From: Synchiropus splendidus
Lineage: Eukaryota > Chordata > Actinopteri > Syngnathiformes > Callionymidae
Assembly: GCF_027744825.2 (NCBI RefSeq)
Contig: NC_071336.1
Span: 15,589,501-15,653,500 of the forward strand
Length of the DNA: 64,000 bases
Direction of reading: 5' to 3'
Shown piece after piece: positions 35,376-46,241 of this stretch. The notes under the pieces are model-generated. The model was not told the DNA's origin. It did no database searches and saw only the letters and a list, made by a program, of their open reading frames with translations. Each line of letters opens with the position of its first letter. The stretch's first letter is position 1. Made by a program: the position numbers and the translations under genes.

Positions 35376-36399
35376 AAAATACCTCAACAAAAAATGGATG
35401 ACTGGAAACAAACTTTCTTTCGTCTTTGTCAAGCAACATCAATAAAAAACGTACTTTCCGGTAAAGACTTTCAAAATAAAATACAACAACAACAATGCAC
35501 AACCAATTAACAAAGCACCCAAAACATTCACATTTACAATAGAAATTTTGAATTTGAATCTGTTTCGGTCTGTTTCATCCATATACCAGATCAGCATGTG
35601 GTGAAGTGTGGGGAAAAGGAGCTGTTGTTGACAGTCCGAGAGAGCCTTCAAGAACAATCTGCACCTCTGACAGAACCGGTGAATGTGAGTTGTTTTTTTG
35701 TTTTTTCTTTTTAAGTCAATCAATGATAAACCTGTCTAACTATCAACCCCTCAACAAACTTTTATTTTGGTCCACATTGTAAGAGACACCGACAAACACA
35801 ATTGCCATGTCAACAGAGCAAAAAAGCATCCTGTCGTCTCTAAAGAAGACATGTAAATGACAGCTAGAATGTGAGAGAGTACTAGTACTTTCAATGAGTG
35901 AGTTGGTGAATATCTTTCGCATCATACTTTCAGATGTTTGTAGTACAGTTCCAATTCAGTCCTTAATTCTTTGGCTTACAGAGTATAAGGACTATATTTG
36001 ACAACTTGATAAGGCTCTTTCAATACAGCTATTGATTGGGAGCCCTATTGTGATTATGTATTTATTTATTTTGGCATCAAATATCACTGCATATTCTTAG
36101 TGTTATTAATAGTCTGTGCAACTTTGTCAAAGTTTTTATTTATTCAGTGAAATTTATTTATTTTAATGTAGACAATATGAGGCCCTGGATGTGACATGCA
36201 TGACTTTATATATGTATATATTTTTATCTCAACATAACTTTTATGTTGTGATAATTAGTATGTCAAGATAATTTTTTCGTTGCTCAAAATACATTATTAT
36301 ATAAATAAGGCTATAAAAATATTAAAGTCTCAGATCCATCTCTCCCAACTCATCGGAACTCTTCAGTGATGTTGTTGCCCATTGTTCATTTGTCTGTAG

Positions 36400-37531
36400 G
36401 ATTTTCCGTCCTCTCCAGAAGACGTTCAGCAAGTGGAGACTTTTCATCCTCCAGCACAACCAACACATGGTGTGTACATACACGCAGCTCTCTTGTTCAT
36501 AGACTCACATGTTGAAATAATGCCTTTCAGAAACTCCACTTAGAATCGCTTTACTTGGGAAAACTGGAGCCGGGAAGAGCAGCCTCTGTAACACCATATT
36601 TGGGGAGGAAGTATTCACCACAGACCATACTCCGCTCTCTGAAACAAGAACGTGCCAGGCGGAGACTCGATTTGTCCAAGACAAGTGCATTACTTTGGTG
36701 GACACTCCGGGTTTCTTTGACACAGGAATATCTGAAGAAGATCTGAAACCGGAGATCATGAGATTAATCACGGAGTGTTCTCCAGGACCACACGCCCTTT
36801 TCATTGTGCTGAAAGTTGAAAAATACACTGAGCAAGAGCAGGAAGTCATTGCCAAAATATTGCACTACTTCACTGAAGATGTGTTCAAGTACGCCGTGAT
36901 CATATTTACTCATGGTGACCAGCTTCCAGAAGACACCAGCATTGAGCAATTTGTAAGTCACAGCAAACAGTTGTCTGAGCTGCTGAACAGGTGCAACAAC
37001 CGTTACCATGTAGTGGATAATAAATACTGGAACATCAAACAAAAACATGAATGCAGGACCAACCGCTTCCAAGTGGAGGAGATACTCAACACGGTGGTCA
37101 GGATGGTGCAGGACAACAATGGAGCTCATCACAGCAATGCAATGTTTGAGCGGGTGGAGAAAGAAATCGAGAGTGAGGTGAATCTTTTGAAACAGTCTGC
37201 AAAAGATGTGCCACAGGAAGAGATAAGAAAAAAAGCCAGGGCAATTGTTTCCAATAGATTTCTGACCCAACTTACAGGGATCACAACAGGGATTTTGTTG
37301 GGAGCATTTTTTGGTGTGGGGACATTGACATCATCACCAGTTATGGCTTTAATGAAATGTGTCGGAAAGGGAGCTGGAGTGATGGGACTCGCCACACTGG
37401 CTGTAGGAGGTGCTGTCGGAGGTTCTTTCATCGGGTACGAGGCCAGTCAAGATGCTGTCTCACCAAAGGAGGCAGCAAAGGCCACTTTCTTTGCTTTTCT
37501 GAAAAAACTTGGTTTCCGAAAGGGACCATAA
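36400..37531 (+). pseudogene. orphaned AIG1/GIMAP GTPase exons of unit 1
   Basis: Two exons (36400-36469 and 36531-37531) match exons 5 and 6 of the intact fusion gene at about 99%. The G1 loop GKTGAGKS, G3 DTPG and G4-region THGD motifs are intact, and the frame runs to TAA at 37529-37531. Neither exon has an in-frame ATG before the P-loop; the first in-frame ATG (36695) comes after it. Exons 2-4 that supplied the frame are deleted, and exon 1 is out of phase with exon 5. So the complete GTPase cannot be made from visible exons, although the coding sequence is not yet damaged. An undetected upstream exon could rescue it. Confidence 0.65.
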
Positions 37532-37660
37532 ATGGTTCTTGACATTTTGTGACAGTTAATTGCGACTTAGTGAATATAAGGTGCATTCATATTGCCTGTT
37601 TTTCAACGTCTGGGGTGAAATACAAGAACAATTTTGGATTTCTTACTTTTCTATCGTCTG

Positions 37661-38338
37661 ATGAATTGGTGCCTCAACACCCTTTGGAGCCAACTTTTTA
37701 GTTTACTCTGGTCCAACTTCCCCATCACCATTGCGAGCTATGCTACCCTCCTCTGCCTCTCTGCCTCCATCATCTTCCCGCTGTATTTCCTCAAAGATTC
37801 AAGATACCACGGAGAGAGGCGGGATCACCACATTGTGTCCACGGTCTTCTCCTGCTTAGCCGCTGTTGCGTACATGGGTGAGGTCAGTCTGACCAAAGCA
37901 AGACCAGGAGAGGTGGCAGGCTACATGGCTACAGCCCCAGGCCTGCTGAAGGTGTGTCAAACATTTGTGGCCTGTGTGATCTTCATCCTGATCAGTGATC
38001 CAGTGTCCTATAACCAGCACGCAGCACTGAAGTGGTGCATGTCTGTGTACTGTATCTGCTTCATCCTCTCCATGGCGGTGGTTGTGCTGTGTGTGGCGGA
38101 GTGGACCAGCTGCCTCCCGATCCCCTTCTCTAAATTCCTGTCAGGATATGCCCTCCTGGCTATGATCATGTACCTGACAGCGACAATTATTTGGCCAATC
38201 TTCCAGTTCGATAAGAATCACGGGAGGGGAAGTTCTTCAACGAGCCTCATCACAGCTTCGGTGCTCACAGCTCTCAACTTCCTGCTCTACCTTGCTGACC
38301 TGACTTACACCACCAGACTTGTGTTTGTCAGCTCCTAA
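37661..38338 (+). pseudogene. 5'-truncated myadm copy with chimeric N-terminus
   Basis: The frame begins at ATG 37661 with about 16 residues (MNWCLNTLWSQLFSLL) encoded by former GIMAP 3' flanking sequence, then joins myadm at WSNFPITIAS. From there the protein is the same as the full copy except for one residue (DHHIVS versus DHRIVS). It lacks the first two membrane segments and the myadm promoter and leader. It could be translated only from a transcript that reads through from unit 1. I call it a pseudogene, but the frame is intact. Confidence 0.7.
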
Positions 38339-38643
38339 CCAGGAAATCTTTCAGCATGGATCAAATGAGAGCTCATAACCATTGGGATTATTTAACTAAA
38401 TCCTGGCTCCATGAAGATCTGGGATGTTCCATGGGAGGTGAGGTGATGCTCTTCATGTTAGCTCCGTACAGTTGAGGTGAATACACTGTTCTCTTTATTG
38501 TTCTGTTGTTGTGTGCGCATGTGTTGAAAGTATGTCTTCATCGACCCCAAGTGTGAATTTTTGTGTGTTGCTTTGTAGCATTTTCCTTCTGGCGCAGTCT
38601 TGTTGTATTAATCATCATTCTTTTGATAAATATGTCCAACATG

Positions 38644-38649
38644 AATAAA
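38644..38649 (+). promoter_or_regulatory. polyadenylation signal AATAAA in the second myadm copy
   Basis: This is the copied equivalent of 32926-32931. Because unit 1's GIMAP 3' end was cut before its own signal (46756 in the parent), this is the first strong signal downstream of the unit 1 GTPase exons. Confidence 0.5.
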
Positions 38650-39952
38650 GTAATGGTGAATCATGTCCAAGCTGAAGTAGTATTCATGAATATAAGACAC
38701 ATTTGCAGGAGATGTAAGTGTTGGAATCCAGACATTGTTGAGACCGGAGCATATAGAGACAAAGACCAGTGAGGGGCCGAAACCAAGAGCTCAAACTGAC
38801 CAAGACTATATTCGGTTCAGACTCAGCTGCTCACCAAGCTGCTGCATTTGAAACTGTAGCTTTGTTGCAGCACCCCCTAGTGGCAAAACAAATCCCATTG
38901 AACTTGTGAATTGCATGTTACACAACCACTTTCGAGGATTCCATCTTTGAAAGGAGCCACATTAGCAACAGATATAGTGTGTTGTCCAAGTGAGAGCTGA
39001 TCATCTTGAAAACGTTTTTTTTTTTTTTTAACATTAATATTCAGCTCTCTACAAGTCAGTTATCAAAATAAATCATGGTATGTTGACAAAACACACCCAG
39101 TGTTGGATTTTTTTGTCTTCTTGTTTCGATATTTTCCATCCGTGTTTGCCACAGTCAGACGGACGTCTCCACCTGAACCTGACTCACCACATCCATGAAC
39201 CTCCATTGTTCCTCCTCTTCTCTCACCTGGTACCAGTCACCCCCCTGATGTGTTCTGCTGTGACCTCGTCCTCCCTGGTCTCATCATGGCAGCTCTTGCT
39301 GTTGATCACTCTTGCTGGTGCTTTTCGTCACACATCATCACAGTCATCTCCATACCTGTTCCTCCCTGACTGCATTATCATCTTCACTGCCCTTGACCCC
39401 TGTCATTCAGTCTAGATTCTCCAACTTTGAGAAGTCATTGGCTGATTTTTTTTAATTTTTATGTGGGATAAGACCATGTTTTATCACACACCTTAATTGG
39501 GTATTAATCTTCTGTGGCTATTTACAGATGCAGGCCCTCAGCGCTCAGAAGAAGTCGTAGAAAATACTAGCTGTAATGCTAGCTATTAACATAATTTAGT
39601 TATGTTAGTCTAGTTTCACCGAAAATCACAGAGACACACCTATAAATGAAATTGAAAGTGCACCTGTCAGACAACAACAAAACATAATGCTTTTTAATAA
39701 CTGTATGAGCTTTCCGTGAAATCACATGTTGTCCTTCAAACTGGAAAAACCAGAAGTCTTTGACGAATTCATACACACAACCACTCATACTTGGATGACG
39801 ATGGATGGTAAGTTGCTTTGCTCTTGGATATCTGTTGATCAAACGATCACGTTTATCACAAGTGTGTTTTACATTTTGTTTGGAACAACAAATGCATAAG
39901 GCATGGTTCCCTTGGTTGCAGATTCAGACTTAAAATATGTCATGTTGCAACT

Positions 39953-40408
39953 GGATGTGGACACAAAAATAAAATTCTCAAGGCAGTGTTCTGCAACGAG
40001 AGGCAGCAAAAGTCAGTGAAAGAGAGTCATGAGCAGTAAACGGTTCAGAAGAGGCAAAGGAAAGAGTTTCAGTGACATTGGCGTCTGTACCCACTGTCAC
40101 CACAGCAGTCTTGTTAGGTTGATCTTCCAGATTGGTTGTGGAGCTTCTTGTTTCCTTTTTAGAGATCAAGCCATATAAACTTGCACCTGCAGAGAGCTGA
40201 CACGTAACTGATGGGAGAGTAAACAAAACACAAAATCAAAATAATCACATGATGCGATTACATAAACATGTAAACTAAAAAAAAGGAAAGTGGATATATT
40301 TACTTTTGTCATGGTTATTTTCTTTTTGACAATAAAGAACAACTTTGAAATGTCTCTCAGATTAAAAAAAAAATTATTACATGTTTAAATTCTTGTGAAA
40401 TGTATTTT
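39953..40408 (-). other. unit 2-specific insertion with a minus-strand open frame
   Basis: Unit 1 reads straight from GTCTTGTTGCAACTG into GTAAGTAACACAGCAC, while unit 2 has about 455 bp between the matching flanks. The insert holds a minus-strand frame (39978-40226) that is rich in Thr and Ser and reads TCQLSAGASLYGLISKKETR near its start. No family is recognised. It may be a captured exon or part of an unknown mobile element. Confidence 0.4.
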
Positions 40409-41082
40409 CAGCTGCGAGAGTAACAAAGCACATATATCTCCTTCCTGTATTTAAGAACAATTAAGTATGATTTATTTAAACTTCCAGTGAATATGTTGGT
40501 GATAACCACCACTTTTTTTTTCCACTTTTTATTCAACAACACCCCACAGTGCTCCGTTACATACATAGTTAGTAGAGTTAGTAGAGTTTAAACATTTTAA
40601 GTTGTTTGGTTGGCTGAGAGAAATACTGGTTTCCCATCATAACCCCAGTTCCAGCACCGGGATTTCCGCCGAACCACGTCGGGCAGGCGGACCAGATCAG
40701 GCAGTGACGTTTTCTACTGCGCACTTCCATCGACAGCTGAACTCAAACTAAACTACAACAAAGAGGCAACATGTTCTGCATGGACAGCAATTCTGTGCTT
40801 GTGTTGAGGGGAGTAAACAAATGAATTTGGTCGCTAAGTTTGTTATGAACTGAGGATCATGGTTCTTAGTCTGTAGATGAACCATTAAAATATTGGTTAT
40901 TAATTAATATTATCAGTTAATAATTCGTAACAGTTCCTCCCAACAGTCCCAATATAGCCGCCTCGTGATCCGCTTTATCAGCACGGGCAGTTCTATCGTG
41001 GCACGATGCAGTGACACATACTCGGGTAGATCAGATCAGATCAGCTGTGATCGTGAGTGAGGCCAGATGTCAAGACGTGACC

Positions 41083-44000
41083 ATGGATGACGAATTTAAA
41101 CATCATATATACTTCGAGACTCACTCTTTACGTGACGTGGAGAGGAAGAAAATCGTCAACTATTTTCACGTCCGTCGAAAATCTGGTGGAGGGGAGAGCG
41201 GAGACCTACAGACCGTGAAAGAGAATATCTACAGATTGTCTTTCAAATACAGAGAAGGTAAACGATATTATTGTGTTGATCTTTTTACCCTTGAAATCGT
41301 TAGGTCAGCTGTAGAAGCTGACAGCTCTGGAACGACTCAACCAGTTTCGTTTTCCTCAGTAGCGAAAACGAAAGTAAAGCCGCCTGTTATGAAATCAGAA
41401 CGACATTATGGAATTAAAAAAGAAATGTTGAATTTGAATCTGAAGAAGTTTCATCCATATACCAGATCAGCAAGCGGTGCTGCAGAAGTCTCAGCATGTG
41501 GTGAAGTGTGGGGAAAAGGAGCTGTTGTTGACAGTCCGAGAGAGCCTTCAACAACAATTCGCACCTCTGACAGAACCGGTCAATGTGAGTTTTTTTTTTT
41601 TTTCAATCAATCATCAACCTGTCTAAGTTTTATTTTATTATTATTATGTATTCAGTTACATGTATTTATTTTAATGTAGACAACACAGAGCCTAGGATAT
41701 GATATGCAAGTGTTTTTTTTATGTTACGTCTGTGGCAAAAGCAAGAGCAGGCGATGAGACGGCAAACTTCCAACCACTTTATTTACTCCAAACAGAACTC
41801 ACTCCCCTCCCCTCACAGTCAATATATACATCACCACGCCCCATACCCATAAACCATCTGGGTGAGAGAACACACCCCTTAATGTCCACCACACGTCCAC
41901 TTTTTACGACTTTTTTTTTAGTCTTGAGATAAACTTTCATCTCGTGTTTTATTTACTTATTTTTTTATTTACTATTAGTGGGTAAAAATAATTTTTATGA
42001 TGCTCAAAATACAGTATTATATAAATACAGCTAAAAAAAACTTTTTCCTCAAGACTCACAGATCCTTAGAAAAATACGACTTAAATCCTTTTTTTTTTTT
42101 AATCTCAAAAGTGAAGTGAGTAGAAGACAGATACTGTTGATATAAACTATATTAACAGGCATTACGTGCAATAGTGTAATTTGACTACATTATTGTCGGT
42201 GACTGAGAACATGATTATTTGTTTTTCAAAGCTCAAACTAAATGCAGGATATCCCTCCAACAGAGCCAAAGTAGCAGTTCTACCTCATCGCCAGCAGAGG
42301 GAGCTCAGCAACTCACTGAAAATGGATCGACCTCGATTCTCCATTTGGCTGAGGCCAAACGTCGCCTTCTTTGGGGCCACATTGAAGAGTGCATGAGGCA
42401 GAAGTGTTCAGAGCTGAAGGTTTCACACGGAGATGTTGGCGAAATAGTCCTGAAAGGCTCTAACAGGGAGATTCAAAAAGCGACTGACTTCATCAAGGCC
42501 AAAGAAAAGCTGGTGATGGTACGATCAGTTTCTGAGATTGGTCCACGTCTCTTAACTTTCCTGAAGTCATTAAAACCAGGGGTCCTGGAGGACATTTTAA
42601 AAATCGACGATGAGGTTGAGGTGGACTTGGTGGGCACAGAGTTGAAACTCTTGTCACTCTCCTCCGACCAGCTTGCTGAAACAGAGGCGCTGCTGCTCAG
42701 AGGGTTTAAAGAAGTAAACACTGATGTTCCTGAGAGCTCCACCAGTCCATCAGCTCTTCGGGGGACACTTGAAAGCAAAGTGGAGCTGATGAATCAAAGG
42801 GGCACCAGAGTTCAGGCCCATTTTTCTTCTAATGGGAAAGCTTGTCTGTTGGGCTATGCAAGAGAGGTGGATGAGCTAGCTAGAGATATCGCTGAGTTGA
42901 ATTCTGACAAGTGTCCTGAAGGAAGTCAGGATCTACAGCTGTTATCTGAGTCACAAAGTTTCCAGGAAGAGGATGGTTTGGAGCGTCCTTTTAGCCCAGG
43001 AGCTAGCTCGCTGGAACAAGTCTCATCCGATGATCCTGGTGATAATCCATGGATAAAAGTTTTCGCAAATTATCATCTTCAGGAAGAGCTAGTGGTTGTC
43101 TTATGTCATGGTGACATCACTAAACTGCGTGCCGATGCGCTGGTTAATGCTGCCAATGAAAGTTTGGACCATAGAGGTGGAGGTGTTTCTGCTGCTCTCA
43201 GTGAAGCTGGTGGTCCTCAGGTGCAGGCGGAAAGCAACGCCTTGGTGGAGACGTTGGGAACAATTCCAGTAGGTGGAGTGGTGATGACGAATGCAGGAAA
43301 CTTAAGGTGCAAGAAACTGCTGCATGCTGTGGGTCCTGTCGCTGGATTAGTCGGAGGCAAGGAGAAGATCTTACTGCAAGAAACCGTTCATTTGGTTCTG
43401 AGTCAGGCTGAGCAGCTGGGGTTTCGCTCAGTAGCCATGCCCTGTATCAGCTCAGGTTCTGCTGGTGTTCCCGTCAGTGTTAGCGCCAAGGCAATCATCA
43501 CCGCAATCAAAAAATTTAGTAGTCAGCGAGGTGGGAGTCTCAGGTCGGTTGTCTTGGTGGATAACAGAGAGGAAGTAGTGAGGGCCATGCAAAGAACCTG
43601 TGATGGGATTCTCCAGGGGACAGCAGGAAATGGAGCAAGGTGGATCAAAACCGATTGCTTCTCGCTACATAAAGGAGAATCTGCCAGAGACCATGTGACC
43701 CATTTGCGTGTTGAAATTGTCAGTGGAAACATCGAGGACCAGCAGGTGAGTCAGGTTTTGTGTATTTGTGTAGCTACTGTTTTCAGTTGTGCTTATATAC
43801 AGTATATTTTATATAGAACATGTAGTTGTTTGTTTTGTTATTGTTTTGGGTTTTTGTAGTCTTGTCTTTGTTGTCTCAGCCTCCTGAACCCGAGTACACA
43901 ACAATTGCGATCACAAATAGCATGTGGGGAGGAGAAAAGCTTAACCACTAAATTGAGGACCTTTTGGCTAAGATCTTTCCATGAATGACGACAGACTCCA

Positions 44001-46241
44001 GATTAAAATCTTGGATTTGCATGATCTGCTCTGTGTCTCAGCTCCTTTGAGCTCTGCTGGCAACCAATACTGGGACAAGTATAAAGGACCACACCATCTG
44101 CAAAGACCACTATTTGATTTTTGATACGGTCAAAGTGAGAATTCCAGACCAATATTATCAGGCCTGCTGATCCAAATTGGGAATGTAGATTTCAATGTGT
44201 CCAGCAGCCTGTACCAAAGCAGGACCTCCAACAGGAGCCCACCAGACGTATGGTGCTACAGTATACTTCAGGCTTCATCATAGGAAGGCTCAGAAATCCA
44301 GGAGAGCTGGAGGAGGCTGCTGGGGAGAAGGGAGACCAATTGCAAAGGCTAATGACTAGCATAGGATGATGGATGAGTTTTTTTAAAATAATTCATATCA
44401 TATTCTCACCTTCCTAGAAGATTGTTGTGGATGACCTTTCATTTTTTCAGAACTTGAACAAATCCAATTGTCTCTCATGTTTAATCTCTTCACAGTCAGA
44501 TGCTGTAGTGTGTCCAATGGATGGCCACAATCCCAACTCCACTCGCATTGGGAACACGCTCGCAGACTTGGAAGGGTCTCAGCTATCCAGACGGTTCAAC
44601 GAAGAAGCAAAGGAGCAAACGTTCCCAGGAGACACAGTTTTGGTTGAAGGTTTTTCTGCCCTTCTATCTAAGGCAGTGATCTATGTCCATCTGGTACCGT
44701 GGGATGGCGATCAGCATGGAACCGCAGTAGAAGTGGGTAGTGGATTTAAGTCAAATAATTTCAAGCCTGTTCTTCAGAAATGGCTGACATTCTCATTTAT
44801 TGCAGATTCTGAAACTAGGAATGAAGAATATTTTGGGTGTGTGTGAAAGCAGAGGATTTAAGTCTGTTGCTCTTCCACCACTCGGAGTTGGTGCAGCGCT
44901 GCAGTTCCCTGAAGAAGTGACATCCGATGTACTATTTGAGGAGCTGTATGGTCGTGAATGTCATTCAACACCGTTGTTGGTCCGCTTTGTCATTCACCCC
45001 AGTCAGCAGCAGTCCAGCCAGGTAATAGTCAAGCAATTCAGAGAATCATCTCTCCCAACTCATCGGAACTCTTCAGTGATGTTGTTGCCCATTGTTCATT
45101 TGTCTGTAGGATTTTCCGTCCTCTCCAGAAGACGTTCAGCAAGTGGAGACTTTTCATCCTCCAGCACAACCAACACATGGTGTGTACATACACACAGCTC
45201 TCTTGTTCATAGACTCACATGTTGAAATAATGCCTTTCAGAAACTCCACTTAGAATCGCTTTACTTGGGAAAACTGGAGCCGGGAAAAGCAGCCTCTGTA
45301 ACACCATATTTGGGGAGGAAGTATTCACCACAGACCATACTCCGCTCTCTGAAACAAGAACGTGCCAGGCGGAGACTCGATTTGTCCAAGACAAGTGCAT
45401 TACTTTGGTGGACACTCCGGGTTTCTTTGACACAGGAATGTCTGAAGAAGATCTGAAACCGGAGATCATGAGATTAATCACGGAGTGTTCTCCAGGACCA
45501 CACGCCCTTTTCATTGTGCTGAAAGTTGAAAAATACACTGAGCAAGAGCAGGAAGTCATTGCCAAAATATTGCACTACTTCACTGAAGATGTGTTCAAGT
45601 ACGCCGTGATCATATTTACTCATGGTGACCAGCTTCCAGAAGACACCAGCATTGAGCAATTTGTAAGTCACAGCAAACAGTTGTCTGAGCTGCTGAACAG
45701 ATGCAACAACCGTTACCATGTAGTGGATAATAAATACTGGAACATCAAACAAAAACATGAATGCAGGACCAACCGCTTCCAAGTGGAGGAGATACTCAAC
45801 ACAGTGGTCAGGATGGTGCAGGACAACAATGGAGCTCATCACAGCAATGCAATGTTTGAGCGGGTGGAGAAAGAAATCGAGAGTGAGGTGAATCTTTTGA
45901 AACAGTCTGCAAAAGATGTGCCACAGGAAGAGATAAGAAAAAAAGCCAGGGCAATTGTTTCCAATAGATTTCTGACCCAACTTACAGGGATCACAACAGG
46001 GATTTTGTTGGGAGCATTTTTTGGTGTGGGGACATTGGCATCATCACCAGTTATGGCTTTAATGAAATGTGTCGGAAAGGGAGCTGGAGTGATGGGACTC
46101 GCCACACTGGCTGTAGAAGGTGCTGTCAGAGGTTCTTCCATGGGGTACGAGGCCAGTCAAGATGCTGTCTCACCAAAGGAGGCAGCAAAGGCCACTTTCT
46201 TTGCTTTTCTGAAAAAACTTGGTTTCCGAAAGGGACCATAA
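41083..46241 (+). CDS. PARP14-like RRM-KH-macro protein fused to an AIG1/GIMAP GTPase, six exons
   Basis: Exons 41083-41584, 42232-43745, 44496-44732, 44806-45021, 45110-45179 and 45241-46241 join in one frame (3540 nt, 1179 residues). Order: RRM-like region (about 20-95, YFHVRRKSGGGESGDLQ as in PARP10/14); KH-like alpha/beta segments (about 195-400); macro domain (about 441-630) with GDITKLRADALVNAANESLD, GGGVSAAL and VMTNAGNLRCKKLLHAVGP; a degenerate macro-like domain (about 673-823); then an AIG1 GTPase from about 847 with G1 GKTGAGKS, G3 DTPGFFD and THGD, and a glycine-rich hydrophobic tail near 1090-1150. GIMAPs are membrane-linked immune GTPases; macro domains read or remove ADP-ribose. 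No PARP catalytic domain is present. The ATG at 41083 has good context (GACCATGG). The GTPase exons have no own start before the P-loop, which supports one transcript. Two separate genes remain possible. Confidence 0.75.
41343..41375. promoter_or_regulatory. inverted ISRE-like pair inside exon 1 (unit 2)
   Basis: The same arrangement as at 35066-35097 is preserved unchanged in unit 2, while the surrounding exon has about 5% differences between the copies. Preservation could reflect protein or DNA constraint. Confidence 0.3.
42066..42231. other. end of intron 1 of the fusion gene; left deletion border
   Basis: CAGATCC at 42059-42065 is the last sequence shared with unit 1 before the deleted stretch. 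Upstream, 41715-41935 holds a unit 2-specific piece (TGTTACGTCTGTGGCAAAAG onward) that looks like an inserted repeat without readable ends. Confidence 0.4.
43746..44495 (+). other. intron 2 of the fusion gene with a possible LINE remnant
   Basis: The part from about 44030 to 44375 (GAGCTCTGCTGGCAACCAAT, GAGCTGGAGGAGGCTGCTGG, ATAGGATGATGGATGAG) resembles a degraded non-LTR retrotransposon tail. No frame or end is preserved. Confidence 0.3.

Larger units (their letters stand above)
31990..37708 (+). repeat. tandem duplication unit 1 (about 5.7 kb)
   Basis: This unit starts inside the myadm frame at GGTCCAACTTCCCC and ends at TTTACTCT just before the same GGTCCAACTTCCCC recurs at 37709. It holds the 3' part of myadm, an RRM-like first exon (34812) and the GIMAP GTPase exons (36400-37531). 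Relative to unit 2 it lacks 42066-45047 and has an extra segment of about 400 bp near 35138-35541. Confidence 0.9.

Noticed and set aside
36505..37431. Minus-strand frames of 116, 168 and 100 codons opposite the GTPase exon, repeated at 45215-46141
   Set aside because: They are antisense shadows of a well-supported plus-strand GTPase frame. They are conserved between units only because the units are recent duplicates.
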